From: Paenibacillus pasadenensis
Lineage (GTDB): Bacteria > Bacillota > Bacilli > Paenibacillales > Paenibacillaceae
Assembly (NCBI RefSeq): GCF_023715725.1
Contig: NZ_JAMBOT010000006.1
Location: 62,001 to 126,000, forward strand
DNA length: 64,000 nt
Direction of reading: 5' to 3'
Shown here in pieces: positions 53,106-62,274 of the stretch (positions within the stretch are counted from its first letter, which is position 1; each line of letters starts with the position of its first letter). A program made the position numbers and the translations under genes. The notes beneath the pieces were generated by a model that worked only from the letters and a program-made list of their open reading frames with translations, was not told the origin of the DNA and ran no database searches.

Positions 53106-53918
53106 TTAACGGTGCAGCTTGCGGTACTGCGATGGACTCATGCCCATATGTTTGGTGAATACCCGGCTGAAATAATACCCGCTCATATACCCGCAATTTT
53201 CCGCAATCCGATCCAGCGTAAACTGTGTCTCCTGCAAAAGAATCTTCCCTCTTTCCACTCGAAGCGATGTTATATAGTTATTGGGAGTCATTCCATACAT
53301 ACGGAAAAAACGCCTGGAAAACTGGACGGGGCTCAAACCGACCTTGGCCGCGATTTCCATAATATTGAACGGGGTAAAGAGCGCCTCGTGAATCAGTACG
53401 GCCGCCTTTTCGATAAGCGGATCCGACGATCCGAATAATTTTAGCTCAAGCTGATTTTCATTGAAATAAGAGTAAAACAGATCCGCCAATACGATGTTGC
53501 GCCATTGGCAGGAAACGGGATCAATTCGATCCTTCAGCTTCCGGAGGCTGGCATAGCAGCTCCTTAATTGCGCTTCGTCAAAAATGGACACTTTGCTGGT
53601 CGGCAGCACCAAGGACCGGCTTGGGAGCGGCCTTGGGCTTGCAGAGTCTTCCCAGGCAAAAGAGACAAAATGAAACGTCAAAGGCTCTATTAATCGCCGA
53701 GTCATCGGTGTGTTCGGAGGGATTAACACAAGATCGCCAAAACGAGCGGTCGCGGATTCCGTTTCAATTTCAAACCAAAACGAGCCTTCTTCAACGGCGA
53801 ACATCGTCCAATGCTCATATTGATCCGTTTCCAGCAGGAATTGTGTCTTTTTTTTCCAATACGTATAGTCGTTGATTGTGGGGGTAAAGGCTTGATACGA
53901 TCCTGCTTCAATTTTCAA
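53106..53918 (-). CDS. AraC-family regulator
   Basis: A 270-residue one-component regulator: cupin-like sensor (MFAVEEGSFWFEIETE, GDLVLIPPNTPM) and C-terminal double helix-turn-helix (MEIAAKVGLSPVQFSRRFFR; CGYMSGYYFSRVFTKHMGMSP). TTG start after AAGGTGGG. It is divergent from the foldase and beta-helix pair 197 bases away and is the likely regulator of that pair (inference from position). Confidence 0.88.
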   Translation of the reverse strand: MKIEAGSYQAFTPTINDYTYWKKKTQFLLETDQYEHWTMFAVEEGSFWFEIETESATARFGDLVLIPPNTPMTRRLIEPLTFHFVSFAWEDSASPRPLPSRSLVLPTSKVSIFDEAQLRSCYASLRKLKDRIDPVSCQWRNIVLADLFYSYFNENQLELKLFGSSDPLIEKAAVLIHEALFTPFNIMEIAAKVGLSPVQFSRRFFRMYGMTPNNYITSLRVERGKILLQETQFTLDRIAENCGYMSGYYFSRVFTKHMGMSPSQYRKLHR

Positions 53919-54115
53919 TCGAATCCCACCTTATTGCGCAATGTAATCCAACTATAGATAAATTTATCCGCCATGTAAATGGTGCTCATGCGGGATTTAT
54001 CGTTTGAAATTTTGTGTATGATTCTTGTTAGATTTGTGTATTTTCACAAGGGGCGGGAGGACGCTACAATCTTTATGAATCCGGTTTCATGAATCAAGAA
54101 TTGAGGTGCGGAAGC

Positions 54116-55186
54116 TTGAAGAGGCGTTTGAAACTGATGGTTGCAGCTGGCATTTTACTATGTCTTACAATTATGATAACGCTTTATAACTCTACCTTAT
54201 TTAAGGAATCTAATTCAAAGGCGACAGTTGTCACAATAAATAACACGCCGATTGGCACGGAAGAATTCCAGCTGTTTCTGGACCAGCAGCGCTCAGACAC
54301 AGTCGGCTATTTTAAAGAGAAATACGGAGCTGTTGATTCGCCGGATTTCTGGACAACTGCTTTCGGAGACGAGGTCCCAATTGAGAAAGCAAAACAGCTT
54401 GCTTTGGATGCGCTTACATCGGTAAAAATTCAGCAGCTATTGGCAAAGCAGGAGGGTCTTGTGCAGGAGCTGGATTATCCTGCTTTTCTGCAGCAGCTCG
54501 CCAAGGAAAATAAACGGAGAGAGACCGCTGTGCAGCAAAAAAAAGTCATCTACGGCCCTGTTCAATATGACGCTTGGAGCTATTACAACTATTTGTTCAG
54601 CAATCTTGTGAATGATTTGAAATCCAAATTGAAGGCGCAAGACGAGGCGGCGTCAGACGAGACGCTTCGGGAATTTTATAACCGGATCAAGGACCCTTTA
54701 TATCGTGAGAAAAAGGAAATCACCGTCGAACAATTGTACATTTCGAACAACGACGGTCAAGGCTGGGATTCGGCCGAAGCCAAACAATCCGCTTTCGACA
54801 AGCTCCAAGAGGCGGCTGCATCCGTGAGGAAAGGCGCTTCATTTGCTGAGGCCGCAGCTCACGACGGAGGAACGTTTGAGTTTCAATTGAAAGAGCAGCG
54901 ATTCGACCAGCGTTCGTCAAAGCAGGATGCCGAGCTGTCCAAGGCATTGCGCGATTGGGCCATGCAAGCGAAAAAAGGGCAGGTAAGCGAGCCGATTGAG
55001 GCAGCTGACGGCATGTATGTGCTCCGGCTATTGACTACTAAGGGAGGTGATTTTCAAACGTTTGAACACGTGAAAGAAGAACTGAAAATCCGATACGCGG
55101 AGGATCGCTATCAGCGTAGAATTCAGATCTTGCGTTCCGAAGCACATGTAGTCGTCAACACCAAGCACTATCAATCCATAAAGTGA
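54116..55186 (+). CDS. Membrane-anchored PpiC/SurA-type peptidyl-prolyl isomerase
   Basis: A 356-residue foldase. The N-terminal KRRLK plus membrane helix (VAAGILLCLTIMITLY) is not a lipoprotein signal, unlike PrsA. A SurA-like helical domain (about 40-185) and a parvulin domain (about 195-310, with AKKGQVSEPIEAADGMYVLR) follow. TTG 54116 is preferred over ATG 54089 because GAGGTG lies 7 bases before it. It is 16 bases upstream of the secreted beta-helix enzyme and almost certainly in one operon with it. This suggests a dedicated extracytoplasmic chaperone for that enzyme; the client relation is inferred. Confidence 0.85.
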   Translation: MKRRLKLMVAAGILLCLTIMITLYNSTLFKESNSKATVVTINNTPIGTEEFQLFLDQQRSDTVGYFKEKYGAVDSPDFWTTAFGDEVPIEKAKQLALDALTSVKIQQLLAKQEGLVQELDYPAFLQQLAKENKRRETAVQQKKVIYGPVQYDAWSYYNYLFSNLVNDLKSKLKAQDEAASDETLREFYNRIKDPLYREKKEITVEQLYISNNDGQGWDSAEAKQSAFDKLQEAAASVRKGASFAEAAAHDGGTFEFQLKEQRFDQRSSKQDAELSKALRDWAMQAKKGQVSEPIEAADGMYVLRLLTTKGGDFQTFEHVKEELKIRYAEDRYQRRIQILRSEAHVVVNTKHYQSIK

Positions 55187-55202
55187 GAGGAAGAATGTTG
55201 TG

Positions 55203-57116
55203 ATGAGCAAAAATAAGCACAAAACTCTAGTCTGGACATGCGTAGCCGTTCTGTTTGCGGCACTGCTGCCGTTCTGGCCCATTCAGACAGCGGCGGCGGC
55301 AGGAACGACCTATTATGTCGATTCCTCCGGCGGAAATGATGCAAATGACGGCCTCAGCCCTGGTTCAGCTTGGCAGCATTTGTCCAAAGTGAACGGAACG
55401 ACGTTCGCTCCCGGCGACACGATTCTGTTAAAATCCGGAAGCTCCTGGACGGAACAGCTGTATCCGAAAGGCAGCGGTACAGCAGGGAATCCAATTAAGA
55501 TTAATCGCTACGGAACAGGCGCTAAGCCGATCATTAACTTCAACATTGCATCGCTTTTTGCAAACGGCGGCGAATTCAACAGCAACGGAGCCGTATTTCT
55601 TAAAAACCAGGAGTACTGGGAATTAAGCAACTTAGACGTAACGAACAATCTAGGTAACGGCGTTTCCATTTTGAACTTTAACGGTGGCTCGTTGAATTAC
55701 ATTCGTCTGAATAATTTGAATGTCCACGATACCGCCAAAAACGGCATACTCCTATCATCGGACGGAGAGACTATAAGCAAGTGGAACGATGTCATCATTG
55801 AAAATAATACGATTACCAATGCCGGCACACAGGCAGCCATTCGAACCGAGGCTAATCGAATCGGAGCTAGTACGACCCCGGCGCGCAGCACAAATTTACT
55901 TGTCCGCAATAACGTTGTCACAGATAGCAAGTACGATGGAATTGTCGTAACGGATTCCACCAATCCTCTAATTGAGTACAACGTAGTGAACGGGGCGGGG
56001 ACGACGGCGGGGTACTACGATTGCATCGCGGGCATCTGGGCTTTCTCCACAAGCGGCGCCGTATTCCAACATAACGAAGCGTTTAATGTGAAAAATACAA
56101 ACGGACTCTGCGATCGTCAAGGCTTTGACGCGGATTACGAAACGACGGCAACGACATTCCAATATAATTACAGCCACGATAATGCCGGCGGTTTCCTGCT
56201 TGTCATGGGAAGTGCGTTTCAGGTTACCGTTCGCTACAATATGATTATGGAAGCTGGCTTTAATGGCAGTGCTGGCGGCCATTTGACCGCGTATAACAAT
56301 ACGATTTATGTTCCCGCAGACGCAGTAAATCCTGATATTACCTCAGACACCGGTACCGAAAATATGATTGCAACAGGTTCATCCAAAAACAATATCGTTT
56401 ACCGTGCAGGCACGGTAGGGAAGTTGCCGACCGACGGCGCTATGAAAAGCAATAACTTGATTTATGGCATTTCCTTACCGACAAGCTATAACAGCACGAA
56501 TCTGAACGTTGATCCGCAATTTGTCGGTCCGCTTCCGACTACGATGCCAATCGGCATCAACAATGTCGGAGCTTTCCGGATTAAGCCGACATCACCGGCC
56601 ATTAACGCCGGAGCTCTCATTGCATCCAACGGAGGCAAAGATTACTTTGGCGGAACCGTCGTTGCCGATGATGTACCGAATATTGGAGCCGATAACCGTT
56701 ATAACACGCCTCCAGCGGCAGTTATCGTTGACAACGGAACGGCCGGTTATCAAGAGACCTCCGGCACGTTCAGCAACAGTTCGCTGCCAGGCTACAACAA
56801 TTCCTCCACTCGTTATTCGAACGCTATCGGAGCCAGCGTCAAGTGGACGCCAACATTAGATGCCGGTACCTATAAAGTCTCGATTTACCGGGTCGTTAAT
56901 TCGTCCAGCGACAACAATGCGCAAGTTCTCGTCAATTCCGCCGCAGGTTTGTCCAGTCCAATTTCAGTTAACTTCACGAGCGGTACAAGCGGTTGGCATG
57001 AGCTCGGCACCTATACCTTTAATGCCGGAACAGGAGGGTATGTGACAAATACCTTTAGCGGCAACAGCGGTAAAAACTTGAGAGCCGACGCGGTGCGGTT
57101 TGAAAAAATCAGCTAA
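55203..57116 (+). CDS. Secreted right-handed parallel beta-helix enzyme with golvesin-like domain
   Basis: A 637-residue exported protein. Signal peptide about 1-36 (AAA-GTTYY). Residues about 37-500 form a right-handed parallel beta-helix with many pectin-lyase-like coils (NDVIIENNTITNAG, LLVRNNVVTDSKYDGIVV, LIEYNVVNGAG), opening with the YYVDSSGGNDANDGLSPG motif common in polysaccharide lyases. Residues about 510-637 are golvesin/CBM35-like (IVDNGTAGYQETSGTFSN, AGTYKVSIYR, LRADAVRFEKI). Polysaccharide lyase or hydrolase activity is inferred from fold; no family-specific active site was identified. Second gene after the foldase. Confidence 0.85.
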   Translation: MSKNKHKTLVWTCVAVLFAALLPFWPIQTAAAAGTTYYVDSSGGNDANDGLSPGSAWQHLSKVNGTTFAPGDTILLKSGSSWTEQLYPKGSGTAGNPIKINRYGTGAKPIINFNIASLFANGGEFNSNGAVFLKNQEYWELSNLDVTNNLGNGVSILNFNGGSLNYIRLNNLNVHDTAKNGILLSSDGETISKWNDVIIENNTITNAGTQAAIRTEANRIGASTTPARSTNLLVRNNVVTDSKYDGIVVTDSTNPLIEYNVVNGAGTTAGYYDCIAGIWAFSTSGAVFQHNEAFNVKNTNGLCDRQGFDADYETTATTFQYNYSHDNAGGFLLVMGSAFQVTVRYNMIMEAGFNGSAGGHLTAYNNTIYVPADAVNPDITSDTGTENMIATGSSKNNIVYRAGTVGKLPTDGAMKSNNLIYGISLPTSYNSTNLNVDPQFVGPLPTTMPIGINNVGAFRIKPTSPAINAGALIASNGGKDYFGGTVVADDVPNIGADNRYNTPPAAVIVDNGTAGYQETSGTFSNSSLPGYNNSSTRYSNAIGASVKWTPTLDAGTYKVSIYRVVNSSSDNNAQVLVNSAAGLSSPISVNFTSGTSGWHELGTYTFNAGTGGYVTNTFSGNSGKNLRADAVRFEKIS

Positions 57117-57136
57117 TAAACGGAAGCCTAATAAAG

Positions 57137-57172
57137 CGCGTTCCCAAGCTCAAGCTTGGGGATGCGTTTTTT
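57137..57172 (+). terminator. Terminator of the foldase and beta-helix operon
   Basis: CGCGTTCCCAAGCT pairs with AGCTTGGGGATGCG, followed by six T. Confidence 0.75.
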
Positions 57173-57272
57173 AATAAGAACATTGACAAATGGGATCATT
57201 TTACTAAATACTTATTTTCTAGCATTAGCACGATATTTTGCGATTGAAAAATACACAGCAGGATGTGATAAG

Positions 57273-57770
57273 GTGGAAAAAATAAGGCTTCGCGCCTGCG
57301 CGTTAATTATTGAGAATGACGCTATTTTACTTATCGAGTTTAAAAATGATCATGATGACGGGGTTCATTATAATTTGCCCGCAGGCGGCCTAGAACCAGG
57401 CGAGACATTAATAGAAGCTGCCACACGGGAAGCAAAAGAAGAGGCAAACGTTGAAGTAGAAATTGGTAAGGTTGCATTTGTATACGAGTACCAGCCAACA
57501 AAAAACAATTGCATTTATGGTGATACTCACTCCGTTGGGGTAACATTCGAATGCAAATTAAAACCCGGCTCATATCCCGAGCTTCCTGAAAAACCGGATC
57601 CTAATCAAACTGACGTAAAATGGATACCGATCTCCGAGCTCCATTCCATTCAATTATATCCGGAGATAAACCAAGACATTATAGATTATTACAACGGCGT
57701 TAATTACCGCAACTATGTGGAAGAAAGCCAACTTCAAGAAGCAAATTACCGCGTTAACAAAAAACATTAA
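57273..57770 (+). CDS. Nudix hydrolase
   Basis: A 165-residue Nudix protein. The box starts at GGLEPGE and continues TREAKEEANV; the usual Gly of the final EExG is Asn here, while the metal-binding Glu residues remain. GTG 57273 after AGGATG is chosen because the family core begins at RLRACALIIENDAILLI; the longer frame upstream overlaps the previous terminator. Substrate unknown. Confidence 0.85.
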   Translation: MEKIRLRACALIIENDAILLIEFKNDHDDGVHYNLPAGGLEPGETLIEAATREAKEEANVEVEIGKVAFVYEYQPTKNNCIYGDTHSVGVTFECKLKPGSYPELPEKPDPNQTDVKWIPISELHSIQLYPEINQDIIDYYNGVNYRNYVEESQLQEANYRVNKKH

Positions 57771-57794
57771 AAAGCCGCGATTTTCGCGGCTTTT
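57770..57794. terminator. Bidirectional terminator
   Basis: AAAAGCCGCG / CGCGGCTTTT stem with short T-rich loop between convergent genes. Confidence 0.75.
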
Positions 57795-57805
57795 CCTTAA
57801 AACCA

Positions 57806-58333
57806 TTATTTTCGATACCGGTTCATCTTATTAAACAGTACAGCATGTACAGCAGGGTGTTTCCGCATCAGCATAATGACGAAGAATAAGCTGGTCAAGC
57901 CGGTTATGGCCCACAACATCCAGTTGTCCGTCCCCTTCGAGAATACAATATAGGGCACCATTTCCTTCATCAGCTCTTCTCGAAGAGCCCGGGAGCTTTC
58001 AAGCTCGCCGCTTGCATATTCACTAATAATAATGATTATTACAACCGCAAACCACCCGTACATGTACTTCATCCCGGTGCGCATTTCGACAATCTGCTGC
58101 CCCTTGGAATGAGCGGTTTTTACTTTAACTCCGCTGACCTGCAGCGCCGCAATGCAATAAGCGCAAACAATCAAAATCGCCAGATTTAGCAGGCTCCGAA
58201 GCTCCCAGTCAAACGATACAACAAGCATAATTAAGCTATAGGCTGGAATAATGGCTAGGCGCAACCAAGAAATCTTTTCATACTTCATTTGTTTTTTTGT
58301 AACATATGCAATCAACAACACAAGGATTAACAT
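57806..58333 (-). CDS. Integral membrane protein of the LytTR module, third
   Basis: A 175-residue protein with about four membrane helices (LILVLLIAYV, LAIIPAYSLIMLVVS, LLNLAILIVCAYCIAAL, YGWFAVVIIIIISEYA) and a Lys/Arg-rich C terminus. Not recognised; general look of CcdC/DUF1453-like proteins. It starts 16 bases after the DUF3021-like gene and belongs to the same transcript. Confidence 0.75.
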   Translation of the reverse strand: MLILVLLIAYVTKKQMKYEKISWLRLAIIPAYSLIMLVVSFDWELRSLLNLAILIVCAYCIAALQVSGVKVKTAHSKGQQIVEMRTGMKYMYGWFAVVIIIIISEYASGELESSRALREELMKEMVPYIVFSKGTDNWMLWAITGLTSLFFVIMLMRKHPAVHAVLFNKMNRYRK

Positions 58334-58349
58334 GCTGACTTGTCTCCGT

Positions 58350-58754
58350 TTATACTTTAATTTGGCTTCTGCCGGAATTTTGCTTAATCCATTGATTCAG
58401 TTCCCTTGTAATCAGCTTACTCCGAATCACCAGGAACACCCAAGAGCAGGTATAAAAAATGACCATGCTGCCCAAGTAGCTCATCCATGTAGTTCCCTGC
58501 AGCCAGCCGTTGAAAAATGAGGCCGCCCAGACGACTAGGTTCATTCCAGCAAAATGGATAACTAGCGCTGCTAAAAAATTGAGACGTTCAATGTCGAATA
58601 ACACGCTTAAAATTCCGGCGCAAATCGAAACCAGGAAAATGCTCAATATCGATTCTTTTGTTAAAGTCGGCGCTGTCTGATTAAAAAGAGAGACGAACAA
58701 AAAGACGAACGAGCCTAAGCCTAATCCGTTGATCACGCGCGTCATCCACTTCAT
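58350..58754 (-). CDS. DUF3021-like membrane protein
   Basis: A 134-residue protein with four membrane helices and the layout of DUF3021: IFLVSICAGILSVLFDIERL followed by LAALVIHFAGMNLVVWA. DUF3021 proteins are commonly encoded with LytTR regulators and may hold them inactive at the membrane (family association). Its ATG lies only two bases after the stop of the preceding gene, with GGGGG as RBS, so the two are coupled. Confidence 0.8.
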   Translation of the reverse strand: MKWMTRVINGLGLGSFVFLFVSLFNQTAPTLTKESILSIFLVSICAGILSVLFDIERLNFLAALVIHFAGMNLVVWAASFFNGWLQGTTWMSYLGSMVIFYTCSWVFLVIRSKLITRELNQWIKQNSGRSQIKV

Positions 58755-58756
58755 GG

Positions 58757-59281
58757 TTACCCCCGAATTCTTCCTCTCTGCGTCGTTACATATCGATACG
58801 TAATCACAATTCCGCCAAAGAATAGTCCAACCGTCGTTCCGCTGATCGCAGTATACAACATATTAAAGCTTAGTCTGTTGACGGCATCCGTATCCATATA
58901 CATGTAGATGTTCAAGGAATATTTAATTAAAAAGTTAAAAAGAATAATAAACAGCGGGAAATAATTTTTGGCTCGAATTACTGCGCCATTTCTTACAAAA
59001 AAGCGGTATGTTTTCTGATACAGCATTGTTCCCAGAAAAACGCCAATGGCAAGAAACACGAGATACGTCAGGATTGAAGAAAAAGGATGGGCAAATTTAG
59101 CTACAATGTTATACAGTCCCCAAACAATGAAGACTCCGGGAACAAGGAACGATTTTAAAATATTTACTTCCCGTTCCTGCGATGTGGAAATTCCTCTCTG
59201 GACTAAAAACGCCAGCAACAGCCACACATAAATTGGCGTAAGCTCAATAATTTTCACCAAAACTTTAAATACATCAACCAT
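58757..59281 (-). CDS. Integral membrane protein of the LytTR module, first
   Basis: A 174-residue protein with about five membrane helices (LTPIYVWLLLAFLV, GVFIVWGLYNIV, ILTYLVFLAIGVFLG, YFPLFIILFNFLIKY, GTTVGLFFGGIVITYRYV). Not assigned with confidence; looks like small membrane proteins next to LytTR regulators. AAGGAG at 10 bases from the ATG. First gene after a 146-base gap behind the LytTR gene, which could contain its own promoter. Confidence 0.75.
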   Translation of the reverse strand: MVDVFKVLVKIIELTPIYVWLLLAFLVQRGISTSQEREVNILKSFLVPGVFIVWGLYNIVAKFAHPFSSILTYLVFLAIGVFLGTMLYQKTYRFFVRNGAVIRAKNYFPLFIILFNFLIKYSLNIYMYMDTDAVNRLSFNMLYTAISGTTVGLFFGGIVITYRYVTTQRGRIRG

Positions 59282-59427
59282 TTAACAGCCACTCCTTAAC
59301 GATCTTGTTTAGTTCAGGAATCCGATCTGCAATTGACCGTCCTGTCTGTTACATGTTCATTGTAGGGTGCCCGTTAAACGAAGCCTAGCAGATCCGACAT
59401 AAGCGGCGGATTTTTCATCACAAGAGG

Positions 59428-59877
59428 TTAATCGAGCTGTTGAAGATGTTCTTTTAACGCTCTCACATATCTTCTGGATACGATTAATTTCTCTTTATTC
59501 GTTAATTGAGCTGTTATATTTCCGTTCAGGCCTGACTCAAATTCGGTGATCATGTAGACGTTCACAATGGCCGATTTGGATATGCGTACAAAATATTTTG
59601 GCATAGAGTGTTCCAGTTTATACAACGGGCCTGGAATTTCATAAACGTCATTTTGCGTGTAGATAAAAATTTTTCTTTCCACGTACTCCAGATACAAAAT
59701 GCTTGAATAATCCAATTTTCGCTCCCTTTGTTCTCCAGCTTTGCGGATAAAGAGATGGGAAGACGGATTATTTTCAATGAGTTGAACTAGGTTCTGAATA
59801 AATGGCGTCATTCGATGGGCAAGAAAAAGGACGCTTTCTTCAATCTTTTCCGGAATGATTTTAATTTTGACCTTCAT
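59428..59877 (-). CDS. LytTR-domain DNA-binding regulator without receiver
   Basis: A 149-residue regulator: short N-terminal region and a LytTR domain (DYSSILYLEYVERKIFIYT, YFVRISKSAIVNVYMITEFE, LIVSRRYVRALKEHL). There is no receiver domain, so it is not controlled by phosphorylation. It heads the LytTR and three-membrane-protein set, the arrangement of LytTR regulatory systems in which a membrane partner inhibits the regulator. GAGAAGA precedes the ATG. Confidence 0.88.
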   Translation of the reverse strand: MKVKIKIIPEKIEESVLFLAHRMTPFIQNLVQLIENNPSSHLFIRKAGEQRERKLDYSSILYLEYVERKIFIYTQNDVYEIPGPLYKLEHSMPKYFVRISKSAIVNVYMITEFESGLNGNITAQLTNKEKLIVSRRYVRALKEHLQQLD

Positions 59878-59965
59878 TTTCTTCTCATCGCACCGCCTGA
59901 CTTAAAATCGTTCAGCACTAATGTATCATATCGGAATGACCGGTTCTACGCTAAGGCAGAGCACG

Positions 59966-60015
59966 AAAAAAATGCCTTATGAAGTCTGCGGGCTTCGCAT
60001 CGTTCACAAGGCATT
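59966..60015 (-). terminator. Terminator of the MFS gene
   Basis: Read on the minus strand: AATGCCTTGTGAA pairs with TTCATAAGGCATT, then TTTTTT. Confidence 0.7.
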
Positions 60016-60021
60016 GAATGA

Positions 60022-61428
60022 TTAACGTATTTCCTGTTTTTCAGCTGGTTTACCGGAAGAGCGCAGCCAGGCGAAAAGTACGACGAATATGAGAACGCCC
60101 AGGGCAAGGAACAAGCCGTTGGATACATTCAGATTGGCCGTTTCCAATGACAGCTGTCTGTTCGCAACCGCACCATCTCGCCAAGTGACAAATGCCAGCA
60201 TACAAATGACAATGGCAATGGAGGAGGCGAGCTGTTCAATCAGATCATTTAACACAGAGCCTTCTACAAGTCTTTCCTCGGGTAAAGCACCCATTCCAGA
60301 GGTAGTGGCGGGGATGCTGGAAAGACCAAATCCGGCTCCGCGCAGAGCCATTAACAGCGTAATATACCAGAACGGGGAGTCGGGAGTTAAACAGCCAAGC
60401 AGCAGCGTTGTTACCCCGGTTATAAAAAGGCCCCATGCGACTACTTTCCGGGCACCGTTCCGGTCCAGAATTTTACCTCCAACCAGCATAAAAATCCCTG
60501 TCATGATGGCATCAGGAATAAATAAAAGGCCCGTGTACGTCGCACTGAGATGATACACATTCTGAATTACGATCGGAATCAGAAAAAACGATAAATAATA
60601 TCCAACCGCAGTCAAAGTTGTAACAACTGTGCCAATTCGAAACTCCCGTATTTTCAGCAGTGAAAAATTCAATAATGAATGTTTGCGCCGTCCAACGATA
60701 AACAGCAGCATAAAGGCTAATCCTGCGAACAAAACTCCCCAATGCAGCAGGCTGGAAGTCCGTTCAACCGTGTTCATTTCGCCGAGTGCGTACAAGGATA
60801 AGCCGATACCGGCTGCTAGAAACAAATAACCTTTTGCATCAAAAGGGGATGTTTGATTGCTCTCAGAATCAGGTTTAAGAAAAACGATTCCTGCGATTAA
60901 ACCAAGCAGACCTGTCGGTAGGTTAATCAGAAATAACAGCACAGGATCCCCATGATCGATGACCAAGCCGCCAAGAGTAGGCCCTAACGTAGGGGCAAGC
61001 ATACTGACTACGCCCCAAATTCCCGTTGCCATACCTCTTTGCTCAACAGGAACAGCCGCAAAAATAAGCGTAATTGATAATGGGGTCAGAAGACCCGCAC
61101 CAAATCCCTGCAAGGCTCGGCAAGTGATCAACACCGGAAGATTCCCGCTTGCTGCCGCAGCAGCAGAACCGATCAGAAACAGAATCAGGCCCGCCAAGTA
61201 TACTTTTTTGGAGCCAAATCGTCTGCTGAAAAATCCGGTAAGCGGAAGTGTAAGGCCCATGACCAATACATAACTATTTATAATCCAACTGACGCTTAAT
61301 TCATCCGTCTTGAATTGCTCTGCAAAAGCAGGCAAGGCCGGATTAAGCAAGCTTGTATTTAGAATTACCGTAAATGTTCCAAGCAGTACAGCCAGAATAA
61401 CCGGCCATGTCCGCGTATTTTGTTTCAT
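60022..61428 (-). CDS. DHA2-family (EmrB/QacA-type) MFS exporter
   Basis: A 468-residue transporter with about 14 membrane helices. Visible DHA2 hallmarks: motif A-like GFFSRRFGSKKVYL and motif C-like GVVSMLAPTLGPTLGGLVID; start VILAVLLGTFTVILNTSLLNPALP. Start at the ATG 61428 behind GGAGGAG. Such proteins export drugs or metabolites by proton antiport; substrate unknown. Confidence 0.9.
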   Translation of the reverse strand: MKQNTRTWPVILAVLLGTFTVILNTSLLNPALPAFAEQFKTDELSVSWIINSYVLVMGLTLPLTGFFSRRFGSKKVYLAGLILFLIGSAAAAASGNLPVLITCRALQGFGAGLLTPLSITLIFAAVPVEQRGMATGIWGVVSMLAPTLGPTLGGLVIDHGDPVLLFLINLPTGLLGLIAGIVFLKPDSESNQTSPFDAKGYLFLAAGIGLSLYALGEMNTVERTSSLLHWGVLFAGLAFMLLFIVGRRKHSLLNFSLLKIREFRIGTVVTTLTAVGYYLSFFLIPIVIQNVYHLSATYTGLLFIPDAIMTGIFMLVGGKILDRNGARKVVAWGLFITGVTTLLLGCLTPDSPFWYITLLMALRGAGFGLSSIPATTSGMGALPEERLVEGSVLNDLIEQLASSIAIVICMLAFVTWRDGAVANRQLSLETANLNVSNGLFLALGVLIFVVLFAWLRSSGKPAEKQEIR

Positions 61429-61659
61429 GTTTTTCTCCTCCAGGCGGTACCTCAAGGAAAAAAGCGAATCCACATATCGTTAAAGTTGAATTATGCTATT
61501 CGCCTGAGGCCCATTAATGAATGATATGGGTACTCTCTGGCGAGAAGATGATGAGCTGGTGCATGGACCGGGTCACTTCCTTTCTTGACAAGTATAATAA
61601 GGGACTTCCTTTAAGTCCAGAGGTGTTAAAAAGCAATTTCTACATGACACAACAAAAAG

Positions 61660-61687
61660 TTTACAGATATGGGGATTGTAGTATAAT
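61660..61687 (+). promoter_or_regulatory. Promoter upstream of the broken AraC gene
   Basis: TTTACA, 16 bases, TATAAT. The remainder of the 61429-61784 gap shows no convincing gene; a 60-codon frame at 61521 lacks an RBS and is crossed by this promoter. Confidence 0.6.
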
Positions 61688-61727
61688 CTTGCCTTGCAAC
61701 TGAGATTGGTGCTATCAGCTCTTTTTA

Positions 61728-61741
61728 AGAAAGCGCTTTCT
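61728..61741. promoter_or_regulatory. cre-like site
   Basis: AGAAAGCGCTTTCT is a perfect 14-bp palindrome with the CcpA cre core, about 40 bases downstream of the -10 box. Confidence 0.6.
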
Positions 61742-61784
61742 GTTACTATGAACCTGTACCTTAATCTAATGCGGGGTGAACCTA

Positions 61785-62274
61785 GTGAACCCGATTCGAA
61801 AAAGCTTTGACGCTCAGCCTGTCTTTCCCTTTGCGTGTACATTTAGAGAAACAAAAACGTTACAGCGGGAATTGCCGGATCATGTGCATGATTGGTTCGA
61901 GCTTGTCTACATATACTGCGGCAAAGGCTCGTTTTTTATCGATCAGACCATTTATGACATTCGAGAGGGCGATTTATTTATCATTCCCGGCAATACCATC
62001 CATCGCGCTATGCCTGACACGATAGAACCGCTGACCACAACCGCAATTTTTTTTGACCCGCTTTGCATCGATCTGACTTCACTTGGCGAGACATTTTCAT
62101 ACTTGCAATGTTTTGAACGCGCTCAAAAAAGCAAAAATTTCAAATACCTGCACACCGGCGCTCCATCAATCGCTCGAAACTTATTTGAATCAGATGGAGT
62201 CCGAACTCAAGCTTAAAAGCGACGGGTACCGGCATGCTATTGTGTTAAATCTTCATCACATCCTGCTTGACTGA
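61785..62274 (+). pseudogene. Frameshifted and truncated AraC-family regulator
   Basis: Starts normally (GTG after GCGGGG) with an AraC-type cupin sensor: HDWFELVYIYCGKGSFFID and GDLFIIPGNTIHRAMP. Around 62150-62160 the homology moves to the next frame (HQSLETYLNQMESELKLKSD, then HAIVLNLHHILLD), as after a one-base insertion. A TGA at 62272 follows and the entire DNA-binding domain is missing; the sequence runs directly into a discoidin-like exoprotein tail. Non-functional as a regulator. Confidence 0.8.

Noticed and set aside
57156..57272. N-terminal extension of the second Nudix protein
   Set aside because: It begins inside the previous terminator and has no RBS; the Nudix fold starts after GTG 57273.
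61521..61703. 60-codon frame in the gap upstream of the broken AraC gene
   Set aside because: No RBS, and a sigma-A promoter (61660-61687) lies within it.
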